From: an uncultured Christensenella sp.
GTDB taxonomy: Bacteria; Bacillota; Clostridia; Christensenellales; UBA3700
DNA length: 64,000 bases
Direction of reading: 5' to 3'
NCBI GenBank assembly: GCA_910577845.1
Contig: CAJTNA010000005.1
Location: 1-64,000 of the forward strand
Shown: positions 18,709-28,081 of the stretch, one piece after another
Position numbering within the stretch: the stretch's first letter is position 1
How the letters are laid out: each line of letters opens with the position of its first letter
The notes under the pieces: generated by a model
What the model saw: the letters and a program-made list of their open reading frames with translations, nothing else
Databases searched by the model: none
What the model was told of the DNA's origin: nothing
Position numbers and translations under genes: made by a program

Positions 18709-19290
18709 ACCAAAGCTTTAGTGTGCTTTCAGCTATTGCAAGACATAGCTTTGTCTTGAGTTGTGAGGCTGACCGACTATAAGTTTGGCTCTTTTCTTAT
18801 TTATTTTATTATAATCAATATAATAAAAGCACGCTTGCGTGCTTTCTCACAAAACACAATTGTGTTTTGTGAAGCGAGCGTAATCGGCTATAAACTGGCT
18901 TTTATTTTTTTCCAACTTTCAACAAGTTTTTTTAGTTTTATTTTAAAATTTATCGCCACAAGTTTTAGCGTGCTTGCACGCCATCGCAAGACATAACTTT
19001 GTCTTGCGAAATGAGGCTGACCGACTATAAGTTTGGCTCTTTTTTTATTTATTTTATTATAATCAATATAATAAAAGCACGCTTGCGTGCTTTCTCACAA
19101 AACACAATTGTGTTTTGTGAAGCGAGCGTAATCGGCTATAAACTGGCTTTTATTTTTTTCCAACTTTCAACAAGTTTTTTTAGTTTTATTTTAAAATTTA
19201 TCGCCACAAGTTTTAGCGTGCTTGCACGCCATCGCAAGACATAACTTTGTCTTGCGAAATGAGGCTGACCGACTATAAGTTTGGCTCCTG
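18709..19290. repeat. 248-bp tandem repeat packed with palindromes
   Basis: Two almost identical 248-base units (18766-19013 and 19014-19261) are preceded by a decayed partial copy and followed by the first 24 bases of a third, which runs into the lysS terminator. Each unit carries four inverted repeats: AAAGCACGCTTGCGTGCTTT (18826-18845, 19074-19093); a perfect 26-bp palindrome with arms TCACAAAACACAA/TTGTGTTTTGTGA (18847-18872, 19095-19120); GCGTGC/GCACGC (18968-18981, 19216-19229); and CGCAAGAC/GTCTTGCG (18985-19008, 19233-19256). Two related half-units end in CGACTATAAGTTTGGCT and CGGCTATAAACTGGCT followed by T-rich tracts. The 77- and 81-codon frames inside are accidental: no ribosome site, and they run through the hairpins. 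Function unknown. Confidence 0.85.
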
Positions 19291-19313
19291 ATTTAAAAAA
19301 ATCAAGAGCCAAT
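19281..19313 (-). terminator. terminator of greA-lysS
   Basis: TTGGCTC...GAGCCAA encloses TGATTT...AATCA, forming a long stem just after the lysS stop. Outer arms GGCTGAC (19263-19269) and GTCAGCC (19324-19330) could extend the structure into the lysS end. The left arm is part of the tandem repeat. Confidence 0.65.
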
Positions 19314-19325
19314 TAAAAAGTCGTG

Positions 19326-20807
19326 TCAGCCGAGAGGTTTCATCGTTGGAAACAACAACACATCTCTAATGCTAGCTTCGTCTGTAAATAGCATTACCAA
19401 GCGGTCAATACCAATACCTAATCCGCCAGTTGGTGGCATACCATATTCAAGTGCTGTTACAAAGTCCTCATCCATCATTTGAGCTTCATCATCGCCAGCC
19501 TCTCTTTCCTTAACTTGTGCCATAAATCTACCTTTTTGGTCAATTGGGTCATTCAATTCAGAGAAAGCATTGCCCATTTCTCTTGCAGTTATAAAAAACT
19601 CAAACCTTTCAGTAAGTCTTGGGTCTGATTTTTTACGTTTTGCAAGTGGTGACACCTCAACTGGATAATCTGTAACAAAAGTAGGTTGAATTAATTTTTC
19701 CTCAATCTTTTGGTCAAACACCTCATAAAGTGCTTTTCCCCAAGTTACATTGTCAGCAAATTCAACACCAATAGCTCTTGCTTTTGCAATACAGTCCTCT
19801 AATGACATTTTTTCAAAATCAATACCAGTTTCCTCTCGAACTAAGTCAAGCATTGATATTCTCTTCCACTTGTTGCCGATATTAATTTCCACACCTTGAT
19901 AAGTAATTGTTTTACTACCAATAACATTGTCTGCAATATAGTTAAATAAATCTTCCGTCAAGTCCATCATACCATTGTAATCTGTATAAGCTTGATACAA
20001 TTCTACAGTAGTAAATTCTGGATTATGTTTAGTATCCATACCCTCATTTCTAAACAATCTACCTATCTCGTAAACTCTTTCAAAACCACCAACAATTAAT
20101 CTTTTCAAATAAAGTTCTGGTGCGATACGCATATACATATCTATATCCAAAGTGTTATGGTGAGTTACAAATGGTCTTGCACTTGCACCACCAGGAATAG
20201 TATTCAAAATTGGTGTTTCAACCTCTAAAAAATTTCTGCTATCAAGAAAAGCTCTTATACTGCTGATAATTTTTGACCTAGTAATGAAAGTCTTTTTAAC
20301 TTCTGGATTAGCAATTAAATCAACATATCTTTGACGATAACGCATATCTGTGTTAGTAAGTCCGTGATATTTTTCAGGCAATGGCAAAAGTGATTTTGAA
20401 AGCAAACAAACACTATGTGAGTGAACACTTATCTCACCAGTTTTAGTAGTAAATACCAAACCAGTTACGCCAATAATGTCACCTATATCATACTTTTTAA
20501 ACTCTGCATAATCATCTTCACCAATGTCATTTTTACTAACATAAAGCTGAATACTACCAGTTCCGTCCAAAAGATTTGCAAAGCTAGCCTTGCCCATTAT
20601 TCTACGACTAATCATACGACCAGCAAGAGTAACCACTTTGCCCTCGTACTTTTCGTAATTATTCTTTATATCTAATGCATTAGTGTCTTTATCGAACTTA
20701 ACTATTTCGTAAGGATTTTTATCAATTTCCACAAGTCTAGCTAATTTTTCGTGCCTTGCCTTGATTATATCATTTAAATCCAATTCCACTTCACTTCTTA
20801 CGTCCAT
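19326..20807 (-). CDS. lysS: lysyl-tRNA synthetase, class II
   Basis: The 493-residue enzyme has an OB-fold anticodon-binding domain (about 50-150) and the class II core with motif 2 [15 protein letters not shown] and motif 3 [13 protein letters not shown] near the C-terminus. It charges tRNA-Lys in the cytoplasm. It follows greA by 19 bases, the common greA-lysS pairing in Bacillota. Length is normal and no T-box leader is seen. The stop codon lies inside an inverted repeat shared with the neighbouring repeat array. Confidence 0.97.
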   Translation of the reverse strand: MDVRSEVELDLNDIIKARHEKLARLVEIDKNPYEIVKFDKDTNALDIKNNYEKYEGKVVTLAGRMISRRIMGKASFANLLDGTGSIQLYVSKNDIGEDDYAEFKKYDIGDIIGVTGLVFTTKTGEISVHSHSVCLLSKSLLPLPEKYHGLTNTDMRYRQRYVDLIANPEVKKTFITRSKIISSIRAFLDSRNFLEVETPILNTIPGGASARPFVTHHNTLDIDMYMRIAPELYLKRLIVGGFERVYEIGRLFRNEGMDTKHNPEFTTVELYQAYTDYNGMMDLTEDLFNYIADNVIGSKTITYQGVEINIGNKWKRISMLDLVREETGIDFEKMSLEDCIAKARAIGVEFADNVTWGKALYEVFDQKIEEKLIQPTFVTDYPVEVSPLAKRKKSDPRLTERFEFFITAREMGNAFSELNDPIDQKGRFMAQVKEREAGDDEAQMMDEDFVTALEYGMPPTGGLGIGIDRLVMLFTDEASIRDVLLFPTMKPLG

Positions 20808-20826
20808 TTATCTCTCTCCAATAAAA

Positions 20827-21312
20827 TCAGTTAATTTTATCCTTGCTAATTGCAATAATAGTAACTTCAAAAGTTGCTTGAGGTGTAACAACACGTACAG
20901 TTTCACCTTTCTTTTTACCTAGCAAAGCCATTGCCATAGGTGAATTGTTACTAATACGATTAATATTTATATCTGCCTCTGTACTACCAACGATTTGGTA
21001 AACATCTTCCTCATTAAACTCTTTATCCAAAACTTTAACATATGAACCAATACTTACAATATCACTTGTTATTTTTGATTCATCAATAATTTCATAGTTA
21101 GATAGTTTTGCTTCTAACTCTTTAATTCTTGCCTCTATCATTGCCTGCTCTTCTTTAGCAGCATCATACTCAGCATTTTCGCTAAGGTCACCATACTCTC
21201 TTGCAACCTTAATTTTTTCAGATGCTTCTCTTCTTTTTACGTCTACAAGTTCTCTGTATTCAGCATAGCAAGCATCGTATCCCTCTTTAGTAAAAATTGT
21301 TGTATTTTCCAT
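20827..21312 (-). CDS. greA: transcription elongation factor GreA
   Basis: GreA stimulates RNA cleavage by backtracked RNA polymerase. The N-terminal coiled coil carries the acidic tip region (EYGDLSENAEYDAAKEEQ), and the C-terminal FKBP-like domain ends with SPMAMALLGKKKGETVRVVTPQATFEVTII. The ATG at 21312 follows GGAGGAATT, so the six additional residues in the longest frame are excluded, giving 161 residues. It is co-transcribed with lysS. Confidence 0.96.
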   Translation of the reverse strand: MENTTIFTKEGYDACYAEYRELVDVKRREASEKIKVAREYGDLSENAEYDAAKEEQAMIEARIKELEAKLSNYEIIDESKITSDIVSIGSYVKVLDKEFNEEDVYQIVGSTEADININRISNNSPMAMALLGKKKGETVRVVTPQATFEVTIIAISKDKIN

Positions 21313-21608
21313 AATTCCTCCAATAAACAAAAGCTATGTTGCAATATATGCAAGCAAAAAGCAAATTGTTATTAAACCACAAATTATTATTTTAAAAATA
21401 TAATTATCAAACATAACACTTGTTTGATAACTCAAATTTCAGACAACAAAAATAGTGTCAAAAAAATAATTAATAATGTTCAAATCTTACAATTCAACAT
21501 TATCAATTAGCATATTGCTAAAATCTATCAGCCACAAGTTGCCTCAAAATCAAGTGTAAATTTATGTAGCTTTTAGAAAACATATTTAATTTTAATGCTA
21601 ATTTATAA

Positions 21609-21636
21609 TTAGGACGGCGATAAACGCACGTCCTAA
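21609..21636 (-). terminator. terminator of the ferredoxin gene
   Basis: The stem TTAGGACG/CGTCCTAA lies just past the ferredoxin stop on the - strand. The rest of 21313-21608 is AT-rich and presumably holds the greA promoter; a TGTTTGATAA-type inverted repeat near 21405-21430 is the only other structure seen. Confidence 0.65.
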
Positions 21637-21644
21637 CTCAAAAA

Positions 21645-21815
21645 TCAGTCCTCAGAAATTGCACTTACTGGGCATTGGTCTGCACAAGCACCGCAAGAAA
21701 TGCAAGTCTCAGCATCTATATTATATTGAGTATCACCCTCGCTGATTGCACTTACTGGACATTGGTCTGCACAAGCACCACAAGAAATACATTCATCACT
21801 AATTACGTATGCCAT
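21645..21815 (-). CDS. small 2[4Fe-4S] ferredoxin
   Basis: The 56-residue product starts MAYVISDECISCGACADQCP and has two identical cluster motifs CISCGACADQCPVSAIS, each giving C-x2-C-x2-C-x3-C-P for one 4Fe-4S cluster. This is the classic clostridial ferredoxin, a low-potential electron carrier for anaerobic metabolism. An AAAGGAG ribosome site lies seven bases before the ATG and a hairpin follows the stop. The two halves are near-perfect internal duplicates. It is a single-gene unit. Confidence 0.95.
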   Translation of the reverse strand: MAYVISDECISCGACADQCPVSAISEGDTQYNIDAETCISCGACADQCPVSAISED

Positions 21816-22013
21816 AGTTTATCTCCTTTATGTATTGTTAATAAAGATTAACATTTTGTTTATATAATAATATCACAAAAAAAACTTTTTGTCTATACTT
21901 TATAGCAATTTTTTTTCAAAAAGTTGTTAGTTGCATTAATCCTCAAAACCCAATTTAAAAATGATTATTCTTTTTAATTCATAAACCTATCAATTTCATA
22001 ATTTTAAAAATGA

Positions 22014-22697
22014 TTAAAACACATACACGCAAGCACCAATAATGTGTAATATACTACCTGTCAAAACAAATATATGCCAAATCATATGCATAAATTCCTT
22101 TTTTATAGCATAAAAAATCAAACCGAAAGTATAACACAAACCGCCAGCAAGTAACATAGCAAAACAGCCTATTCCACAAATTGAAATTACATAATTAACA
22201 ATAAATATTGCTGCCCATCCAGTTAATATATAAATAACCATTGTAACCGCTCTAAATTTTTTTACATTTATCCAGTTAAGAATCATACTAAAAATACTTA
22301 ATGCCCAAACACAGCTTATCATAATATAACCAATATTATTCCTAAGTCCAGAAATCATAAAAGCGGAACTACTGCCAGCAATCAAAATATTTATGCTCAA
22401 ATGGTCAAACTTTTGTCTGTAAACTCGTTTAGCCAAATTTTTCTCATTATGATAAATAGTACTCATTGTATAAAGAGCAATCATTGAACCACCAAATACG
22501 ATTGCGGAAATTATATCTATAAAATTGTTATTATCTTGTGCTGTTCTTATACACGCAAGCACAAACATAATAACAAACCCAACACTGCCAATTATCATAC
22601 CGATAAAATGTGTTATTACATTACCTTTTTCTTCTCGCTCTGTATATTTTGGCAAAATTTTTATTTTTTCTTGCAACTCTTGCTCACTATATGCCAA
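22014..22697 (-). CDS. hemolysin III / PAQR family membrane protein
   Basis: The 227-residue protein has about seven membrane segments and the hemolysin III (TrhA-like) signatures: EEKGNVITHFIGMIIG, TIYHNEKNLAKRVYRQKFDHLSINILIAGS and the C-terminal EFMHMIWHIFVLTGSILH. Conserved His residues in these motifs are the presumed metal ligands of the PAQR fold. The cellular role in bacteria is uncertain, with reports on membrane energetics and lipid homeostasis; haemolysis should not be assumed. The start is a TTG with AAGGA about 12 bases upstream, so the exact start is less certain. Confidence 0.85.
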   Translation of the reverse strand: MAYSEQELQEKIKILPKYTEREEKGNVITHFIGMIIGSVGFVIMFVLACIRTAQDNNNFIDIISAIVFGGSMIALYTMSTIYHNEKNLAKRVYRQKFDHLSINILIAGSSSAFMISGLRNNIGYIMISCVWALSIFSMILNWINVKKFRAVTMVIYILTGWAAIFIVNYVISICGIGCFAMLLAGGLCYTFGLIFYAIKKEFMHMIWHIFVLTGSILHIIGACVYVF

Positions 22698-23155
22698 TTA
22701 AATTTACCATTCCTTTTTTAATTTAACTAATTGTACCACATTTTTTCAAGTAAAGATAGTAAAAAACGAACAAAAAAATAATTTTTTAAAATATTTTATA
22801 CTTAAAACAACTTAACTACAACATTAATCAACAAAAAGCTACAAACACACTAGAATTTGTCACTCAAATTATGATTTTCCATTTACTTAGTTAAGGTTTG
22901 GCATTAAAGCAGATATGGTGGAGTTGGTAAAGAGTATTATTTCAATTATTATGATAACAATAAAAACAAACTTTAAAAATAATTGATAAATTTAACAATG
23001 CGTTTTATTTATACACTTTATTAAAAAATCCAACTTATTAGGTTTAAAGTATGTTTTATAAAGAAATATATATTTTAATTATTAAATTTTATTTAAAATA
23101 AAACTATTAATTAAGTTTTACTTTGTAAATTAACATTAATTTATAAATTACTAAA
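22698..23155. other. intergenic region with a tRNA-like fragment
   Basis: About 460 AT-rich bases lie between the hemolysin III-type gene and the flavoprotein stop. The only GC-richer piece, 22909-22936, reads like the first 28 bases of a tRNA-Leu, but no matching 3' half follows. No gene is called. Confidence 0.45.
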
Positions 23156-24691
23156 TCAAATATTATTATGTACAACTTTCAATGCTATTTTTATTCCATC
23201 TACAGCACTGGAAGTTATTCCACCAGCATAGCCAGCACCCTCACCACAAGGATACAACCCAATTATGTTAGACATTCCCCTCTCGTCTCTCTCAATACGG
23301 ACTGGTGAAGATGACCTACTTTCCACTCCAATCAAAATGCCATTTTTATCAAAGCCTTGTATTTTCTTTCCAAAGCTAACAAGTCCCTCACACATTCCGT
23401 TTACAATTTTTTTATCAAAAATCTGCCGAAAATCGCTACTAACCAAGCCCCTAGCATATGTACTTTTAAAATTTTCCACACACAAACTTTTTCTGCCAGC
23501 AATAAAATCAGCAACTTTTATAGCTGGTGCGGAATAATTGCCACCTACCTCAAAAGCACTTTTTTCCAATCTTTCTTGATACTCTATCCCCGCAAAAATA
23601 CCTTCACCAAAATCTTTAGGTTCAATACCTACAAGTACAGCAGAGTTCGCAAACCCACTATCACGTCTAAACTCACTCATACCATTTGTAACAACTGTGT
23701 TTTGCTCACTCATAGACGGCATAACATACCCACCAGGGCACATACAAAATGTAAAGCAACCACTTCCATCCGCCAATCTGTGCGAAAGCTTATAGTCAGC
23801 TGGTGGCAAACCTTTAGTATTACCATATTGTGCATTATCTATCAATTGTTGAGTGTGTTCCACCCTTGCACCAACTGCAAATGGCTTAGCACTCATATTT
23901 ACCCCTTGAGAATGTAATTTGCGTATAGTATCCCTAGCTGAATGACCACAAGCAAGTATAACATTGTCGCTTTCATACACCACACCACAAGCTTTTACAC
24001 CACAAACCTTGCCGTTCTTAATTACCAACTCTTCAGCCTTAGTTTTAAACTTATACTCACCACCCAAACTTTCTATCATTTGACGGATATTTTTTACAAC
24101 ATCTTTCAGCACATCTGTACCAATATGTGGCTTTGCAAGATACAAGATTTCCTTACTTGCTCCGTGCTTAACAAACTCATTTAGCATAACAGAGATATAC
24201 TCGCTGGAAATACCAGTATTTAGCTTTCCGTCTGAAAATGTTCCAGCACCGCCCTCACCAAACTGGATATTTGTATCACAGTCCAAATTACCACCTAAAT
24301 TAAAATTAGTAACGATTTTTGAGCGATTTTCTACTCTATCGCCCCCTTCAAGTATCAAAGGATTTAACCCAAAATGAGCAAGCACAAGTCCTGCAAACAT
24401 ACCAGCAGGACCACTACCAATAATAATAGGTCTTTTATCAAGTTTGACATTGCAATCAACAAGTTGCTTAACACTAACTTTCGGCTGAATATATGCTGTC
24501 ATATTGCTGTTATACTTTCCGTCAACAATAACGCTAGCAATATAATGAATATCATTTTTTCGTCTACAATCAAGTGAAAGTTTATCCAACTTAACAAACT
24601 TATATCCGCCAAACTTTTTATTTATACAATTGATAATCGTTTGTTCGTCATAGCCGATAGGCAATCTTAAATTACTTAACTTTTGTAACAT
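23156..24691 (-). CDS. FAD-dependent dehydrogenase of the COG2509 type
   Basis: The 511-residue protein has a short N-terminal alpha/beta region, then a dinucleotide-binding fold with PIIIGSGPAGMFAGLVLAHFG binding FAD, a long central insert and a C-terminal IGLYPCGEGAGYAGGITSSAVDGIK closing the FAD site. It matches uncharacterised predicted FAD-dependent dehydrogenases; substrate and partner are unknown. The ATG follows GGAGTTTTGAA, with the stop of the upstream flavoprotein gene ending just before it. The tight spacing suggests the two flavoproteins are co-expressed. Confidence 0.87.
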   Translation of the reverse strand: MLQKLSNLRLPIGYDEQTIINCINKKFGGYKFVKLDKLSLDCRRKNDIHYIASVIVDGKYNSNMTAYIQPKVSVKQLVDCNVKLDKRPIIIGSGPAGMFAGLVLAHFGLNPLILEGGDRVENRSKIVTNFNLGGNLDCDTNIQFGEGGAGTFSDGKLNTGISSEYISVMLNEFVKHGASKEILYLAKPHIGTDVLKDVVKNIRQMIESLGGEYKFKTKAEELVIKNGKVCGVKACGVVYESDNVILACGHSARDTIRKLHSQGVNMSAKPFAVGARVEHTQQLIDNAQYGNTKGLPPADYKLSHRLADGSGCFTFCMCPGGYVMPSMSEQNTVVTNGMSEFRRDSGFANSAVLVGIEPKDFGEGIFAGIEYQERLEKSAFEVGGNYSAPAIKVADFIAGRKSLCVENFKSTYARGLVSSDFRQIFDKKIVNGMCEGLVSFGKKIQGFDKNGILIGVESRSSSPVRIERDERGMSNIIGLYPCGEGAGYAGGITSSAVDGIKIALKVVHNNI

Positions 24692-24692
24692 T

Positions 24693-25784
24693 TCAAAACT
24701 CCTTTACCAAATTGTAAGCGGAGGCAAATGCCCAATGCAAGTTATATCCGCCACATAAGCCGTCCACATTAACCGCTTCGCCAATTGCAAAAATCTTATC
24801 ATTACCCTTGTACTGCATTGAGTTAAGATTAATTAGTTTTAAATCAATTCCACCACTTATAACTTGGGCTTGCTTTATATCCTCGCATCTTGATAAGTCT
24901 ATGCGGTATTTTTTTATACCTTTTATGCCAAACTTTATAGCATTTTGCATTAAATACTTATTTAATAATCCATACTCTGCTGTTACATTGTTTTCCAAAA
25001 ACTCTGCGACTTGATTTTCGCTATACTCTGGCATAAAATCAAAATAGCACACACCATTATCCATACCGTTCCAACACATTCTTGCACACATATTCATCAT
25101 AACAATGCCAGAAACTCCGTCTTTTTTAAATTGCACCTCGCCAAATTCTTGAGCAATGCACTCACCATTCTTATACAAACTGACATTTGCCTCTTGTCTT
25201 ACCCCAGCAAGACCTTTTATTTGTTCTGTTTTTTTTGCAATGAGTGGTGCAAGTGATGGCTTGCTTTTAACACTTTCACCAAACACTTTTTCAATCAAGC
25301 TATGGTTATCCACCCCAAAAGTTGCGTTGCTACCAGTTGCAAAAACAACTTTTTTACAAACAACAACCTCCTTACTACAAACGACATTAATAAAATCTTT
25401 TACTACTATATCTTGTACTTTATACCCAGTGTAAACCTTTACCTCATACCTTGACATATTTCTTAATAGTACATTTAAAACATTGTTTGCTTGCTCGCTT
25501 AATGGATAAATTCTACCTGACTTAACTTTAGTTACCAATCCAAGTTTTAACATCTCTTTTTGCAAGTCAAAAGACTTAACTATATCTTTTATCACTGGTG
25601 TATTATAGTAATTTTCGTTAATATCTATATTACTTAGGTTGCATTTTCCGTTACCAGTTGCCAAAATTTTTTTACCTACTCTGTCATTAGCTTCAAATAT
25701 AGCTACAGAATATCCCTTTTGTGCAAGCAAAATACTAGCATAAATTCCACTAGCACCACCACCTATGATACCAAAATCAAACAT
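24693..25784 (-). CDS. HI0933/YhiN-family flavoprotein
   Basis: The 363-residue protein has an N-terminal FAD-binding motif DFGIIGGGASGIYASILLAQKGYSVAIFEAN, followed by VGKKILATGNGKCNLSN, the signature of the HI0933-like family (COG2081), and the C-terminal FAIGEAVNVDGLCGGYNLHWAFASAYN. The family's reaction is not established. It is first in a two-gene unit with the COG2509 flavoprotein, and both genes lie on the - strand. A GGAGGGG site precedes the ATG. At about 360 residues it is slightly short for the family (about 400) but both FAD motifs are intact. Confidence 0.88.
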   Translation of the reverse strand: MFDFGIIGGGASGIYASILLAQKGYSVAIFEANDRVGKKILATGNGKCNLSNIDINENYYNTPVIKDIVKSFDLQKEMLKLGLVTKVKSGRIYPLSEQANNVLNVLLRNMSRYEVKVYTGYKVQDIVVKDFINVVCSKEVVVCKKVVFATGSNATFGVDNHSLIEKVFGESVKSKPSLAPLIAKKTEQIKGLAGVRQEANVSLYKNGECIAQEFGEVQFKKDGVSGIVMMNMCARMCWNGMDNGVCYFDFMPEYSENQVAEFLENNVTAEYGLLNKYLMQNAIKFGIKGIKKYRIDLSRCEDIKQAQVISGGIDLKLINLNSMQYKGNDKIFAIGEAVNVDGLCGGYNLHWAFASAYNLVKEF

Positions 25785-26101
25785 ATCCCCTCCGCATTAC
25801 TGCAATTTACAATAATTATTTTGAACAAAACCAACAATTATTAACTAATTATAACACAAAATTGATTGTAAAACTATAAAATTATAAAAAAAATATAAAA
25901 ATATAATAAATTTATTATGCTTTTTTAATAAAATGGTGTATACTATTGACGGAAAAGAATTTTAATTAATTCGCTATAAAAAATTATTTGCAAAAACAAG
26001 TTTAGCTTAATTACATTAATGCACAATTTGCAAGAAAAAGTTTCAACACAAACAAAACTTATTTACAAATATTTTTTTAGAGTGACATAAGGAACTAGAC
26101 T
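25785..26101. other. divergent intergenic region before typA
   Basis: About 315 AT-rich bases lie between the divergent flavoprotein operon and typA. It must contain both promoters; TATACT near 25936 is a possible -10 but no well-spaced partner was found. No ORF is supported. Confidence 0.45.
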
Positions 26102-27943
26102 ATGCAAAGAAAAGATTTAAGAAACATAGCTATAATCGCACACGTTGACCACGGCAAAACTACTTTAGTAGATGCAATGTTAAAACAATGTGGTGCTTTT
26201 AGAGAAAATCAAGTTGTTGACGAACGAGTAATGGACAACAATGATATTGAAAAAGAGCGTGGAATAACCATACTTGCAAAAAACACTTCTGTAAGATATA
26301 AAGATGCTAAAATCAACATAATTGACACACCTGGTCACGCTGACTTTGGTGGTGAGGTTGAACGTGTATTGAAAATGATAGACGGCGTTGTTTTATTGGT
26401 TGACGCCTATGAGGGTACAATGCCACAAACAAGGTTTGTACTATCAAAAGCTTTGGAAATGAATTTGAAAGTTATAATATGCGTTAACAAAATTGACAAA
26501 CCCGATGCAAGGCTTGGTGAAGTTGAGGATGAAGTACTTGACTTATTGCTTGACTTAGGTGCTGGTGATGAGGCATTAGACTTCCCTATCGTTTATTGCT
26601 CTGGTAGAAGCGGTACTGCTACCCTTGACCCAAGCGTACCAGGCATAGACTTAGTGCCATTGTTTGACACTATTATGGACTTTATCCCTTGCCCAGAGGG
26701 TGACGAGAACGCACCTTTGCAATTACTAATTTCCTCTATTGACTACAACGACTATGTTGGTAGGATAGGTATAGGCAGAATAACAAGAGGTACTTGCAAT
26801 GTAAATGCCAATGTTGCCATTTGTGATAATAACCCTAACTTTATAAAATATAATTCCAAAATAAGCAATCTTTATGAGATTGAAAACTTAAACAGAGTTT
26901 CCACAACAACTGCAACTATTGGTGATATTGTTTGCGTTTCTGGTATTGAAGGAATTAACATTGGTAACACCATTTGTGATATAAACACTCCCGAACCATT
27001 GCCATTTGTTAATGTATCTGAACCAACTTTGGAAATGGAATTTTTAGTAAATAATAGTCCATTTGCGGGCAAAGAGGGTAAATTTGTTACATCAAGGAAC
27101 TTGCGTGATAGACTTTATAAGGAATTATTGCGTGATGTGTCATTGAGAGTACGTGACGGCGAAACAAAAGATAGCTTTATGGTTGCTGGCAGAGGTGAAA
27201 TTCACCTTTCCATACTTATAGAAAATATGAGACGTGAAGGTTATGAATTTATGGTTGGCACGCCTAAGGTTATGAATAAGATAATTGACGGCAAAAAATA
27301 TGAGCCGATTGAAAAAGTTATTATAGATGTACCAAATGATTATGTTGGTAATGTTATGGAAAAACTTGGTAATAGACGTGCTGAACTAATCAATATGACT
27401 CCCGTTTCATCTAGAATTAGGCTTGAATTTGCAATACCTACCCGTGGGCTTATTGGCTACCGCAGTGACTTTTTAACTGATACTAAGGGTGAGGGAATTA
27501 TAAACACATTGTTTGCTGGTTTTGAACCTTACAAAGGTGATATCCCAAGGCGTAGCAATGGTTCATTAATATCTTTTGAAACTGGTAAAGCTACTGGATA
27601 TGGTTTAAATGCAGCACAAGAAAGGGGAACATTGTTCCTAAACCCAGGCGACCCAGTTTATAGCGGAATGGTTATAGGCTACTCACCTAAAGCTGAAGAT
27701 TTGGTTGTTAATATTTGTAAGGAAAAACACCTTACCAATACCCGTGCATCTGGTAGTGATGATGCATTAAAATTACAAAGACCAAGGATATTCTCTCTTG
27801 AGGAAGCAATTGAATTTATTGAAAACAACGAACTTTTAGAGATTACTCCACAATCTATTAGAATACGCAAAAAAATACTAGACCATAAAGAAAGAATGCG
27901 TGATGATTTAAAGACTGGTGTTATCAAAGCAAGAGAAAAATAA
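26102..27943 (+). CDS. typA: translational GTPase TypA/BipA
   Basis: The 613-residue ribosome-associated GTPase is related to EF-G and helps ribosome assembly under stress or cold. G1 AHVDHGKTT, G2 ERGITI, G3 DTPGHADFGGE and G4 NKIDKPDA are visible, followed by beta-barrel domain II, the EF-G III/V-like domains (VAGRGEIHLSILIENMRREG; GLIGYRSDFLTDTKGEGI) and the TypA-specific C-terminal domain ending LDHKERMR. Length is typical. The ribosome site AAGGAA is moderately placed. It is a single-gene unit followed by a strong hairpin. Confidence 0.96.
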   Translation: MQRKDLRNIAIIAHVDHGKTTLVDAMLKQCGAFRENQVVDERVMDNNDIEKERGITILAKNTSVRYKDAKINIIDTPGHADFGGEVERVLKMIDGVVLLVDAYEGTMPQTRFVLSKALEMNLKVIICVNKIDKPDARLGEVEDEVLDLLLDLGAGDEALDFPIVYCSGRSGTATLDPSVPGIDLVPLFDTIMDFIPCPEGDENAPLQLLISSIDYNDYVGRIGIGRITRGTCNVNANVAICDNNPNFIKYNSKISNLYEIENLNRVSTTTATIGDIVCVSGIEGINIGNTICDINTPEPLPFVNVSEPTLEMEFLVNNSPFAGKEGKFVTSRNLRDRLYKELLRDVSLRVRDGETKDSFMVAGRGEIHLSILIENMRREGYEFMVGTPKVMNKIIDGKKYEPIEKVIIDVPNDYVGNVMEKLGNRRAELINMTPVSSRIRLEFAIPTRGLIGYRSDFLTDTKGEGIINTLFAGFEPYKGDIPRRSNGSLISFETGKATGYGLNAAQERGTLFLNPGDPVYSGMVIGYSPKAEDLVVNICKEKHLTNTRASGSDDALKLQRPRIFSLEEAIEFIENNELLEITPQSIRIRKKILDHKERMRDDLKTGVIKAREK

Positions 27944-28051
27944 TAAAAAATATAATTTTAAGTTATTTATACTTTAATAATTTTTAATTATAAAAAACTA
28001 TTATGCGGTAAAATCTTTGCACTTAACAAATTGCAAACTTAATAGCAAATA

Positions 28052-28080
28052 AAAATCGGCTTTCGCCGATTTTTTATTTT
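28052..28080. terminator. shared terminator of typA and the PIN toxin gene
   Basis: The stem AAAATCGGC/GCCGATTTT has a 4-base loop with T-rich sequence on both strands, placed between two convergent genes. Confidence 0.85.
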
Positions 28081-28081
28081 T

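Noticed and set aside
18763..19244. Two nearly identical small ORFs of 77 and 81 codons
   Set aside because: They are read through the tandem repeat, cross several hairpins, have no ribosome site and reflect only the DNA duplication.
23357..23917. 186-codon ORF opposite the COG2509 flavoprotein
   Set aside because: No ribosome site or recognisable domain; the annotated strand carries clear FAD-binding motifs.
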